In this document: in pieces, positions 26,082 to 34,292 of the stretch | Numbering within the stretch: position 1 is the stretch's first letter | How the letters are laid out: every line of letters begins with the position of its first letter | Assembly: GCF_019139535.1 (NCBI RefSeq) | Contig: NZ_CP077073.1 | Location: 1,810,001 to 1,874,000, forward strand | DNA: 64,000 nucleotides | Direction of reading: 5' to 3' | From: Pseudomonas muyukensis | GTDB lineage: Bacteria; Pseudomonadota; Gammaproteobacteria; Pseudomonadales; Pseudomonadaceae | The notes under the pieces: model-generated | The model's input: the letters and a program-made list of their open reading frames with translations, nothing else | What the model was told of the DNA's origin: nothing | The model's database searches: none | Program-made: the position numbers and the translations under genes

Positions 26082-28622
26082 TCAGAAGAACCGGGTGACG
26101 CTGATCTTGGCGTTACGCCCGACGGTAAAGGCGTTCTCCCCCGACAGCTCCGGCCGCACGGCCTTGTTGAACAGGTTGTCCACCGTCAGGTTGACTTCGG
26201 TCCCCTTCAGGTGGGGCTGCTGTGGCTTCCAGTTGGCGAACAGGCCATGGATGTCGTAGCGCTCGTTACCGAAGTTGTCGTAGTAGCGATCGCCCAGGGC
26301 GCTGGCCGGCCCTTCGAAATACTTGTCGCTGGGCAGGTGCTTGGTGGCCCCGACGAACTGTGCGGTCCAACCCACGCGGGCATCCCAGGCAGGGATCTTG
26401 ACGCCCAGCGTGGTGATCCATTTCGGTGCCGGCACATCCTTGGCCCAGACGTCCGGCCCCCAGGGGTTGGTATAGGCGCCTTGGTGACGGCCCTCCATCC
26501 AGGCGTAGGAGACGGCGCCGAACAGGTAGGTGGAGTCGTAGAAGGTCTCGATCTCGAAGCCCTTGTACACCACGTCGCCGATGTTGCGGTAGTTGCCCAT
26601 CAGGCCCTTGCCACAGGTCTTGTCGATGCTGCCACCGGTAACCATCTGTTGCTGGCAGCCGATACCGGTGGCCTTGAAGATCTCGTCGCTGACCTTGTTG
26701 CGAAACAGCGTGGTGCGAATCTGCGCGCTGTCGCCCTGGGTGAACACATCGGCAAAGGTGCTGATGCTGCCGGCGCGCAGGCCGGTGATGCGTTCCGGGT
26801 CGAGGTTGCGGCTGGTGGCGGTGCGGCTGCCGATGCCTTGCACTTCGAACTGCTCGTCCAGCACCGGGGCGCGCCAGGTCTTGCTGTAGTCGGCGAACAG
26901 CACGGTCTGTTCGTTCATCTTCCAGAACAGCGACAGGCGCGGCGACCAGCCGGTGTAGGTCTTGGCGCTGTAGTCGTGGCCGGCGGCCGGGTTGTTGTAA
27001 TACGGCGCCTGGTTGGGCTTGCCTTCGTTGGTGACGTGGTCGTAGCGCAACGATGGGGTGATGGTCAGGTCGCCCAGGGTGATGGCGTCCTGCAGGTAGT
27101 AGCCCTGGCTGTCGACCTTGCCGGCGGGCATGAAGTAGGGCTGGTAGTGACCGTAGTTGTAGCGGGGTATTTCGTAGGACTTGCCGGGCATCCACATCTG
27201 CGTGTCGCGATCATGCCGACGCACTTGCACGCCGGCGGTCAGGGCATGCTCCAGTGGCCCGGTGAGGAAGGTGCTGGTGTTGGTCACCTCGAGCATGCGG
27301 TCCTGGTACTCGGTATCCATGCGCCGCCCGCCGGTGGACGGCTGCAGCACCGCGTTGGCGTTGCGTTGGTCGGTTTGCCGGGTATCGGACTCGGAGTACT
27401 TCACTTGCAGGTCGAGCCAGGGGTTTTCGATCGGCTGGTACTTGTAGGTGGTCGACCAGGTGGTATCGACGGTCGTGCGGTTGGCCAGGAAGCGCTTGAG
27501 GGCGTCGGCGTAGCCGTACTTCTGGATGTTCGCCGCCGACGGCGGCACCGAGTAGGCGGTGGAGGCGAACGTGGCCCAGCGTTCGCTTTGCGAGCGCGAC
27601 CAGGAAAAGCCCAGGCTGTGCTCGTCGGTGAAGTGGATGTTGGTCTTGAGCAGCGCGCCTTCCAGGTCCAGGGCGCTGTTGGGCAGGCGCTGCGGGTTGA
27701 TCGGCCAGCTGTTGGTGGGGTCGGGCAGCTTGTCGGCCATCTTCAGGTCGCCGCCGTCACGTTTGGTGAAATAGGCCAGGCCATCGATGCGCCCGTCGTC
27801 GCTACGGCCAAACACCGCCGAGCTGTAGACCTGCTGGTGATCGTTGCTGGCGTAGCCGTACTTGAGCATGGCGCCACTGTTGCGGCCCTCTTGCAACAGG
27901 TCGGTGGCGTCCTTGGTTTCCATGTGCACGCTGCCGCCGAGGCCGCCATTGCCGGTCTTGACCGAGTGCGGGCCTTTCTCGACCTCGATGTACTTGATCA
28001 GCTCCGGCTCGATGAAGATGGTGCCTTGCTGGTAGCGCTCGAAGCCGCTCTTGGGGGCGCCGTCGACGGTCATCGGCACGTCTTCGGCATCGCCCATGCC
28101 CCAGATGTTGATGGTCTGCCCGCCAGGCTTGGCCGAGCCGCCCATGTTCACCCCGGGCAGGGTGGCCAGCACGCTGGGGATGTTGCTTGGCTGGTAACGG
28201 TCGATCTGCTCCTGGTTGAGGGTCGAGCGGCCGACGTTGCTGGGGTCGACCTGCTGGCCGTCACCGACGATGCTCACGGCGCCAAGTTGCAGGCTGTTGT
28301 CGGCGACCGGGTCGTCGTCGCGCAGGCGTACCACATAGGTATTGCCCATGCGCACCACGTTGAAGCGGCTGCCCACCAGCAGGCGGCCGATGGCCGCCTC
28401 GGCCTCGTAGTCGCCCTTGAGCGCTGGCGCCTGGGCGCTGCCGAGCAGGGCCTCGTCGAACAGCAGTTGCACCTTGGCCTGCTGGGCCAGCTGGCTTAGC
28501 GAGCGGGCCAGCGATTGGGCCGGCAGGTCGAGTGGCACCGGCGCGGCTTCGGCGGCCAGGCTCACGGACAGGCACAGGGCGAGCAGGGTGGGACGGACAG
28601 GCAGGCAGTGCAGCGACAACAT
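26082..28622 (-). CDS. TonB-dependent outer-membrane receptor with STN signalling domain (HasR-like)
   Basis: 846 residues: signal peptide (LLALCLSVSLAAEAAP), an STN domain (LDLPAQSLARSLSQLAQQAK, about 27-95) for contact with an anti-sigma factor, a plug (QQVDPSNVGRSTLNQEQIDR; GPHSVKTGNGGLGGSVHMET) and a 22-strand barrel ending in VTRFF. The plug motif is that of haemoglobin/haem/transferrin-type receptors. FRAP-like TWRAPVLDEQF and NPNL-like NLDPER are present, but no histidine lies between them, and no HasA haemophore gene is nearby, so haem is not assured. Two cysteines (GIGCQQQ, KTCGKG) may form a disulfide. It is the third gene of the sigma/anti-sigma set. The start at 28622 follows GGGGAAACC. 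Confidence 0.85.
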   Translation of the reverse strand: MLSLHCLPVRPTLLALCLSVSLAAEAAPVPLDLPAQSLARSLSQLAQQAKVQLLFDEALLGSAQAPALKGDYEAEAAIGRLLVGSRFNVVRMGNTYVVRLRDDDPVADNSLQLGAVSIVGDGQQVDPSNVGRSTLNQEQIDRYQPSNIPSVLATLPGVNMGGSAKPGGQTINIWGMGDAEDVPMTVDGAPKSGFERYQQGTIFIEPELIKYIEVEKGPHSVKTGNGGLGGSVHMETKDATDLLQEGRNSGAMLKYGYASNDHQQVYSSAVFGRSDDGRIDGLAYFTKRDGGDLKMADKLPDPTNSWPINPQRLPNSALDLEGALLKTNIHFTDEHSLGFSWSRSQSERWATFASTAYSVPPSAANIQKYGYADALKRFLANRTTVDTTWSTTYKYQPIENPWLDLQVKYSESDTRQTDQRNANAVLQPSTGGRRMDTEYQDRMLEVTNTSTFLTGPLEHALTAGVQVRRHDRDTQMWMPGKSYEIPRYNYGHYQPYFMPAGKVDSQGYYLQDAITLGDLTITPSLRYDHVTNEGKPNQAPYYNNPAAGHDYSAKTYTGWSPRLSLFWKMNEQTVLFADYSKTWRAPVLDEQFEVQGIGSRTATSRNLDPERITGLRAGSISTFADVFTQGDSAQIRTTLFRNKVSDEIFKATGIGCQQQMVTGGSIDKTCGKGLMGNYRNIGDVVYKGFEIETFYDSTYLFGAVSYAWMEGRHQGAYTNPWGPDVWAKDVPAPKWITTLGVKIPAWDARVGWTAQFVGATKHLPSDKYFEGPASALGDRYYDNFGNERYDIHGLFANWKPQQPHLKGTEVNLTVDNLFNKAVRPELSGENAFTVGRNAKISVTRFF

Positions 28623-28713
28623 GGTTTCCCCCAAACGGCAAAAGGCCGGAAAAATGCCCGCCATCACGGGGCAGGCGGGGAGGAAGACGCGTGCTTGCGA
28701 TAAAACCTCACCT

Positions 28714-28741
28714 GCGAATGATAAAAATTCTCAAAATTATC
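28714..28741. promoter_or_regulatory. Candidate Fur box and promoter region of the HasR-like receptor
   Basis: The gap between the fecR-like stop and the receptor start has an A/T-rich dyad (GATAA...TTATC, 28720-28741). An overlapping 19-bp stretch (28714-28732) matches the Fur consensus at about 13 of 19 positions. A promoter read by the adjacent ECF sigma factor is expected here. Confidence 0.5.
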
Positions 28742-28752
28742 GCGCTTGCGCC

Positions 28753-29700
28753 TCAGCGCCGTTCGATGCGCAAGCGTCCGTCGGCCAGTAGCGTGGTCTT
28801 GACCGGCAGCAGGGCCGGCAGGGCATTGAGCAGGGCATCGGGGTCCTGCACGTCGAGGTTGCCGGACACCTTGTAGCGACCCAGCGCCGGGTCGGCGAGC
28901 AGTACGGGGTGCTGGCGGTACAGGCCGACTTCGTCGATCAGGCTGGCCAGTTCGCGATTGCGAAAGCTCACGTGCCCTTCGCGCCAGTCGGCCACGGCCT
29001 GCTCGCCCAGGTCGTGGCGGGTCAGGCTGCCGCGGGCGAGGTCGTAGGTGGCGCCCTGCTGGGCGCCGAGCAGCACCGGCGGGTGACGCTCACCGGGGGT
29101 TTCGAAGGCCACCTGGCCATGGGCGACACCGACCACCAGCTCGCGCTCGCCACGGCGCAGGTCGAAGCCGGTGCCGACCACGCGCACGCGGCCACTGCCG
29201 GCATCGACGAACAACGGGCGTTCCTTGTCGGCGGCGACTTCGATGTACAGCTGGCCATGGTCGAGGTGGATCAACCGGCGCTCGGCATCGAACGCCAGGC
29301 GTAGGCGAGTCTGGGCGTTGACGTACAGCACGCTGCCATCTGGCAGTTGCAAGGTGCGCAGGCTCGGGCCTGCGGCGATGCGCTGGTCGAAGGTGGCGCT
29401 GCCGGCCCCCAGGTTGCCAACCAGCAGGGCGCACAGCAGCGCCGCCGCGGTTGCCAGGGCCGGCCGCCAGCGGGGTGCCCGGCGCACGGGCAGGGCGACC
29501 GGTCGACTGGCCTGCTTGAGCGCGGCCAGGTCGTCCCACAGTTGCTCGAACTGGCGGTAGGCACGGGCGTGTTCTGCCGTCTGCATCCACTGGCTGAACG
29601 CCTTGCGCTCGTCCCGCGTCGGGTTGTTGCGGTTGCGGCTGAACCAGCTCGCCGCCTGGGCGTCGATCGGCTGCGGGTCGAGCGCGTCGGTGGGGGTCAT
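28753..29700 (-). CDS. FecR-family anti-sigma/sigma-regulator
   Basis: 315 residues: an N-terminal cytoplasmic sigma-binding segment with the DUF4880-like pattern (QAASWFSRNRNNPTRDERKA, residues 14-60), one membrane helix (about 88-105, ALATAAALLCALLVGNLG), a periplasmic FecR domain (LQLPDGSVLYVNAQTRLRL, VVGTGFDLRRGERE) and a C-terminal STN-interacting domain (SGNLDVQDPDALLNALPAL). It passes the ligand-occupied state of the receptor to the sigma factor. The start ATGA overlaps the sigma gene stop by 4 bp. Confidence 0.92.
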   Translation of the reverse strand: MTPTDALDPQPIDAQAASWFSRNRNNPTRDERKAFSQWMQTAEHARAYRQFEQLWDDLAALKQASRPVALPVRRAPRWRPALATAAALLCALLVGNLGAGSATFDQRIAAGPSLRTLQLPDGSVLYVNAQTRLRLAFDAERRLIHLDHGQLYIEVAADKERPLFVDAGSGRVRVVGTGFDLRRGERELVVGVAHGQVAFETPGERHPPVLLGAQQGATYDLARGSLTRHDLGEQAVADWREGHVSFRNRELASLIDEVGLYRQHPVLLADPALGRYKVSGNLDVQDPDALLNALPALLPVKTTLLADGRLRIERR

Positions 29701-30218
29701 GGGGACTGCTCCGTGCCGGTGTCACTGTCCAGGCGTTGCTTGCATTGCAGCAGGGCGGCGGCGATGTGCTTTTCGACCATGCTGACGGATATGTTCATGC
29801 GCGCGGCGATCTGGGCCTGGGTCAGGCCCTCGAAACGGTGCAGCATAAGGGCTTCGCGCCGCCGCGGCGAGAGCTCGTCGAGCACTTGGCGCAATTGATT
29901 CAGCCGCTGCTGTTGCTGGGCATGGTCCAGCGGGTCGTTGGCGGCCGGTGCCTGTGCATCGGCCAGGGGCTCGTCGGCCAGTGCCGCATGGCGCACCTTT
30001 TGCCGGCGCCAGTGGTCGCTGAGCAGGTTGCGCGCCACCTGGAACAGGAATGCCCGAGGTTGCTCGACCTTGGCGCGGTCACGGTAGCCCAGCCATTGGG
30101 CGAACACATCCTGGGTCATGTCCGCGGCATCGCTGGCATTGTCCATGCGCTTGCGCAGGAAATGCAGGATGTCGGCGTAGAAACCGTGGGCGACAGGGTC
30201 GGGTTTTGGGCGCTGCAT
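29697..30218 (-). CDS. FecI-family ECF sigma factor
   Basis: 173 residues: sigma region 2 (ILHFLRKRMDNASDAADMTQDVFAQW) and region 4 (LDELSPRRREALMLHRFEG, AQIAARMNISVSMVEKHI), a typical iron-starvation ECF sigma. It likely directs transcription of the receptor gene once released by the FecR-like protein. It heads the operon and a Fur-like site lies 47 bp upstream. Confidence 0.93.
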   Translation of the reverse strand: MQRPKPDPVAHGFYADILHFLRKRMDNASDAADMTQDVFAQWLGYRDRAKVEQPRAFLFQVARNLLSDHWRRQKVRHAALADEPLADAQAPAANDPLDHAQQQQRLNQLRQVLDELSPRRREALMLHRFEGLTQAQIAARMNISVSMVEKHIAAALLQCKQRLDSDTGTEQSP

Positions 30219-30264
30219 GCACGCTTTCCGGGGCAGACCGTGGGGAAAGGGTGCGGATCTTATC

Positions 30265-30283
30265 GAGAATTATTTACATTTGC
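30265..30283. promoter_or_regulatory. Putative Fur box upstream of the first ECF sigma gene
   Basis: On the minus strand GCAAATGTAAATAATTCTC agrees with the 19-bp Fur consensus at about 13 of 19 positions, in a short A/T-rich patch, 47 bp ahead of the sigma gene start. Confidence 0.55.
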
Positions 30284-30295
30284 AAAGTGCCTGGT

Positions 30296-31312
30296 TCAGC
30301 GCCGCCGGTTGAAATCGGCTGGCACCGGGATCGCCAGTTGCGGCAGGCCCAGGGGATGGCTGGAGGCGTCGAAGAAATGCAGCGGCAGAGACTGAAGATC
30401 GCCGAAACGCTCGATGAAGTGCTGCTTCTGGTTGACCACCGACGCCTCGCTCAGCGGCCGTATGGCGATCGCCAGGTGCCGCGGCCGTGCCTGGCGGATG
30501 GCGTCGAGCAGGTGCTGGTCGCTGGCGTCCAGGTGCTGGCCGAACAGGCACAGCCCGCCCGCCTCGCGGGCCAGTTCGCCCAGGCTCCAGGCCAGGTAGT
30601 CGGAGCCGCGGATCGCACGCAGCTTGTCGTCGCTGGGGCCTTCGTTGATGAACAACGGGACTTCGCCGGGAATGTTCACGGCGAAGCCTTCGAGCAGCTC
30701 GGCTTGTTCGGCGCTGCGCTGGCGGGTACTGCCATCGGGCAATTTCAACAGGTGCATGCCGCCATGCAGGTGGAGGATGCGCGTGCCTTCGCTCGCGGTA
30801 CGGCGCACGTCGAAGAAGCCCTGTTCATCGAACAGGTTGGCGAAACCGTGCGGGTGCTCTGCCACGGCCCAGGGCAGGATCAGGTCGTAGTTGCTGGTGT
30901 AGACGTTGCGAAACTGACGCAGGGCCTGGTTGATCGTCGTGCGGGCCGTGGCATCGAACAGCGGCCAGGGCAGGTGCACGGCGCGCACCGCGTGGATCAG
31001 CGCTTCCTTGATCGAGTAGTAGCGGTTGAGCGGTGCGGTGGAGTTGATCGCCAGCGCCGCGTTGGTCCGTGCCGTGATGTTCAGGTGGCTGAGCAACGGT
31101 TCGAACAACTCGCTGCCCACGGCCTTGAACAGCGCCTGGTCACTCACCCCCAGGCCCTTGTGCCGGACCTGCTGGGCCTGCTCGTACAGCGAGAAGTAGC
31201 CGAATGGCTTCCACAGCGCGCGGCTGGCACCGTTGCCCAGGAGCAGGGCAGTGCTGGGGTGGCGCTGGTTGAGGTCGGCCCAGGTGGGCAGGTGGGCGTC
31301 GAGTGCGGGCAT
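30296..31312 (-). CDS. SIR2-like (DUF4917-type) protein
   Basis: 338 residues, no signal peptide. The motif order fits the SIR2 NAD-binding fold: LLLGNGAS at residues 23-30 (the NAD-loop GAGxS position), TSNYDLILPW at 139-148 (the TTNYD position) and HLHGG at 181-185 (the catalytic-His HLHGS-like position). I recognise the family as DUF4917. Related SIR2 domains hydrolyse NAD in phage-defence systems, but no partner gene is adjacent: its neighbours are a sigma factor and glpQ. Alternative ATG at 31357 in frame. Either stand-alone NAD-related enzyme or a divergent non-catalytic protein. Confidence 0.72.
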   Translation of the reverse strand: MPALDAHLPTWADLNQRHPSTALLLGNGASRALWKPFGYFSLYEQAQQVRHKGLGVSDQALFKAVGSELFEPLLSHLNITARTNAALAINSTAPLNRYYSIKEALIHAVRAVHLPWPLFDATARTTINQALRQFRNVYTSNYDLILPWAVAEHPHGFANLFDEQGFFDVRRTASEGTRILHLHGGMHLLKLPDGSTRQRSAEQAELLEGFAVNIPGEVPLFINEGPSDDKLRAIRGSDYLAWSLGELAREAGGLCLFGQHLDASDQHLLDAIRQARPRHLAIAIRPLSEASVVNQKQHFIERFGDLQSLPLHFFDASSHPLGLPQLAIPVPADFNRRR

Positions 31313-31456
31313 GGGTGGTCCGTTGGGTGGGGCGGAAAACGCCGGGGACTTTAGCATGTCATGCAGAGTGTGCGAGGCTTGCGCGCTCAAGGACTGCACC
31401 GTTGACCCTGCCGCCCCCTCGCAAGGGGCGGTCCCGATTTGCAAAGGACTACCTGA

Positions 31457-32515
31457 ATGTACAAAACCCTCCTGCTGGCCACGTTGTTGGCGACCTCCAC
31501 TGCCCAGGCCGCCGACGGCCAGGCACTCGCCACCGCCCAGGGTATTGCCCACCCGGCGGTGATCGCCCACCGGGGCGCTTCCTTCGATGCGCCAGAATCC
31601 ACCACCCCGGCCTACCTGCTGGCCCGCGAACTGGGCGCCGACTACCTGGAAATGGACTTGCAGCGCACCCGCGACGGCGTGCTGGTGGTGGTTCACGACG
31701 ACGTACTGGCGCGTACCAGCGACGTCGCCGAACGTTACCCCGAGCGCAAGGCCAGCCCGGTCAGCGCCTTCACCCTGGCCGAGCTCAAGGCGCTGGACGC
31801 CGGCAGCTGGTTCAACAAGGCCTATCCCGAGCGCGCCCGGGCAGCCTTCAAGCAGCAACGCATCCTCACCCTGGACGAGGTGATCGATATCGCCGAAGGC
31901 AACCCCGCGCGACACCCTGGGTTGTACATCGAAACCAAGGAACCGGCGCAGTTCCCTGGCATCGAACAAGACCTGAAAAAACGCCTCGAAGCCCGCGGCT
32001 GGCTGGACAAGCCGGGCCGGGTGATACTGCAGACCTTCGACCGCAACAGCCTCAAGCTGCTGCACGAAGCCATGCCGCAGGTACCGAAGATTCTCCTGCT
32101 GTGGGTGGCCAAGGGCAGTATCGAACCGGCTTCCGGGCAGGACTTCAGCGAGTCTGGCGAGCAGGACAAGTCGGCCTTCTACGCCCGTCAGCAACCCAAG
32201 GACCGTGCCGAGTTCGAGCGCTGGCTGGACTACGCCAAGGCCGACGGCGCCATCGGCACCGGCCCTTCGGCGGTGCGTACCCACCTGGGCGAGCAGAGTT
32301 ATTCCGACCTGATCCAGCCCTGGATGAACCAGGCCAGCCACGCCAAAGGGCTGCTGGTGCATGTGTACACCCTCGACGCTGCCGTGGATTACGACAAGGC
32401 GATGAAGGCCGGTGTGGACGGCATCTTCACCAACCGCGCCGGCGAACTGATGCGCTTCTATGGCCGGCCCGTACCACAGAACGAAGGGCAGTTGCTGCGC
32501 AAGCTGGGCTACTGA
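31457..32515 (+). CDS. glpQ: Periplasmic glycerophosphodiester phosphodiesterase GlpQ
   Basis: 352 residues with signal peptide (LLLATLLATSTAQA, cleavage after residue 18) and GDPD fold. Catalytic and Ca-binding residues are visible: His38-Arg39 in IAHRGAS, Glu65 and Asp67 in YLEMDLQRT, His80 in VVVHDDVLARTS, and C-terminal LLVHVYTLD and GIFTNRAGE. It releases sn-glycerol-3-phosphate from glycerophosphodiesters in the periplasm for phosphate and carbon supply. No Pho box was searched. It is followed 75 bp later by a second ECF sigma gene with a Fur-like site between. Confidence 0.94.
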   Translation: MYKTLLLATLLATSTAQAADGQALATAQGIAHPAVIAHRGASFDAPESTTPAYLLARELGADYLEMDLQRTRDGVLVVVHDDVLARTSDVAERYPERKASPVSAFTLAELKALDAGSWFNKAYPERARAAFKQQRILTLDEVIDIAEGNPARHPGLYIETKEPAQFPGIEQDLKKRLEARGWLDKPGRVILQTFDRNSLKLLHEAMPQVPKILLLWVAKGSIEPASGQDFSESGEQDKSAFYARQQPKDRAEFERWLDYAKADGAIGTGPSAVRTHLGEQSYSDLIQPWMNQASHAKGLLVHVYTLDAAVDYDKAMKAGVDGIFTNRAGELMRFYGRPVPQNEGQLLRKLGY

Positions 32516-32545
32516 GCCGCTGGCGATGGTTCGGCGACATGTGTG

Positions 32546-32566
32546 AGAATGATAGGAATTCCTATT
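32546..32566. promoter_or_regulatory. Fur-box-like palindrome upstream of the second ECF sigma gene
   Basis: A perfect 14-bp palindrome ATAGGAATTCCTAT (32552-32565) within GAATGATAGG...CCTATTAAC, in the style of Fur sites, 24 bp ahead of the sigma gene start. Confidence 0.6.
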
Positions 32567-32589
32567 AACGGCCTCGCACAGTCACCGCA

Positions 32590-33126
32590 ATGACCAGCCT
32601 TTCCACCCCCTGGAACGCCCACCCGGCGTTCCAGGCTATCGTCGATGATCTCCTGGCTCACTACAGCGACCTGCGGCGCTACCTCGGCGGCCGTCTGCGC
32701 AACCCTGACGACGCCGCCGACATCGCCCAGTCGAGCTTCGCCCAGGCTTATGCCCACGCGCTCAACGCCCCGGTGATCAACGCCCGTGCCTTGTTGTTCC
32801 AGGCGGCACGCAACCTGTGCATCGACCAGTATCGGCGGCGCAGCAGCGAGCTGGCGGCACTGGAGGACTGGCTGGTGCGCGCCGAGCCGTTCAGCCCGAG
32901 CGTGGAAGCGATCATGATCGCCCGCGAGCAGTTGCAGCACCTGATTGCGCGCATCGAGCGCATGCCGCGCCTGCGCCGCGAGGTGTTCGTGCGTGTGCGC
33001 CTGCATGGCCATAGCCATCGTGAGGTGTGCGCGGCGCTGGGGTTGTCGGCCAAGTCGGTGGAGCTGCATATCGCCCGGGCGGTGTTCGACTTGTCCGAAC
33101 TGCGTTTGGCGGCGCGTCATGACTGA
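32590..33126 (+). CDS. FecI-family ECF sigma factor (second system)
   Basis: 178 residues: region 2 (LLAHYSDLRRYLGGRLRNPDDAADIAQSSF, quoted in part) with ARNLCIDQYRRR, and region 4 (RLRREVFVRVRLHGHSHREV, ALGLSAKSVELHI). An iron-starvation-type ECF sigma expected to transcribe the TonB receptor at 34293. It overlaps the next gene by 8 bp. Confidence 0.93.
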   Translation: MTSLSTPWNAHPAFQAIVDDLLAHYSDLRRYLGGRLRNPDDAADIAQSSFAQAYAHALNAPVINARALLFQAARNLCIDQYRRRSSELAALEDWLVRAEPFSPSVEAIMIAREQLQHLIARIERMPRLRREVFVRVRLHGHSHREVCAALGLSAKSVELHIARAVFDLSELRLAARHD

Positions 33127-34081
33127 ACCGGTAGCGCCGCGCAGGGTGCAGCAGGCGCTGGCCTACCTGGCGGCGCTGCATGGCGATGATCCCGAGCGTG
33201 TGCGCAAGACCCAGGGGCTGGCCCAGCGCTGGCGCGGTAAAAGCCCCGAGCATGAACGGGCCTGGCAGGAAGCCGAGCAGCGCTGGCAGCTGGTTCACCG
33301 TCTGGCCCCGCAATTGCGCGGTGCGCTGCAGCCGCAAGGGTTCGATCCGGCGCGTCGGCGCGTGCTGCGCCAGGGCGGCGCCCTGGCTTTGCTGCTGGCC
33401 GCCGGTGGTTGGCTGGGTTGGAGGGTCCAGCGCGGTGCCGCCTACCAGCAAGACCTGCAGACCGCCCACGGGCAAACGCCGCAAACCTTGGCATTGCCCG
33501 ATGGCAGCCAGTTGCGGGTGGCGGCTGAAAGCAACCTGCGGGTGCGTTTCGACACTGGCCAGCGCCAGGTGCTGTTGCTGCACGGCAATGTCTACTTCGA
33601 TGTTGCCCACGAGCGTTGGCGCTCGTTCCTGGTCAGCACCCGCCTTGGTTGGGTGGAAGTGCTCGGCACCGCGTTCACGGTCAGCGACCGCGGCGGCCGG
33701 GTGCAGGTGGCTGTGGCCCGGGGGCGGGTACGGGTGCGTGACCTGCAAGGCGGCGAACAGCAGCTGCAGGCCGGCGAGCGGATCTGCCTGGACGGCGAGG
33801 GGCGCCTGGGCAGCCTGCGCGCCGGCGGGGCGTACGGCCCGGACCTGGCGCACTGGCAACGTGGCTGGTGGTCGTTCACCGACCAGCCGCTGATCGAGGT
33901 GATCGGCGAGCTCAACGCCTATGTCACACCCAGGGTTCAGGTCGACCCCGACGTGGCCGGTTTGCGCCTGACAGGGAGTTTCCCCAGTGACCGGCCGCAG
34001 GTGCTGCTCGAGGCGTTGCCGGCCATCCTGCCGGTGCGGCTGGTGGCGCGGCAAGGGCAGCAGCGGCTGGTGCGCCAGTGA
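33119..34081 (+). CDS. FecR-family anti-sigma/sigma-regulator (second system)
   Basis: 320 residues: N-terminal DUF4880 segment (RRVQQALAYLAALHGDDP, AQRWRGKSPEHERAW), one membrane helix (about 82-100, ALALLLAAGGWLGW), FecR periplasmic domain (LALPDGSQLRVAAESNLRV; VEVLGTAFTVSDRGGRVQV) and C-terminal receptor-contact domain (LRLTGSFPSDRPQVLLEALP). It links the receptor STN domain to the sigma factor. A start at 33119 overlaps the sigma stop by 8 bp. The following 211 bp to the receptor holds REP-like palindromic blocks. Confidence 0.92.
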   Translation: MTEPVAPRRVQQALAYLAALHGDDPERVRKTQGLAQRWRGKSPEHERAWQEAEQRWQLVHRLAPQLRGALQPQGFDPARRRVLRQGGALALLLAAGGWLGWRVQRGAAYQQDLQTAHGQTPQTLALPDGSQLRVAAESNLRVRFDTGQRQVLLLHGNVYFDVAHERWRSFLVSTRLGWVEVLGTAFTVSDRGGRVQVAVARGRVRVRDLQGGEQQLQAGERICLDGEGRLGSLRAGGAYGPDLAHWQRGWWSFTDQPLIEVIGELNAYVTPRVQVDPDVAGLRLTGSFPSDRPQVLLEALPAILPVRLVARQGQQRLVRQ

Positions 34082-34292
34082 GTCGGCCGCTCGGCTTGGA
34101 CATGCCGGCCCCTCGGCAAGGCCGCTGCTACAGGATGCCGCGCTCGCCTGTAGCAGCGCCCTGCTGTCGCGAAAGGGCTGCAACGCAGCCCCGGCAATCT
34201 CGAATCGAAGCGGTAGCGTTAAGTTTCTTTTGAGGGGTAAACCGCCGCTGCCGCGTCTTCAGCTGTGAACCCACCTCTCGCAAGGACTGATC

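Noticed and set aside
26061..28499. 812-codon open frame opposite the TonB receptor
   Set aside because: Antisense shadow of a clear receptor gene; Gly/Val/His-rich composition.
31313..32362. Upstream extension of the SIR2-like frame to 32362
   Set aside because: It runs antisense through glpQ, a recognised gene; only the part from 31312 (or 31357) is coding.
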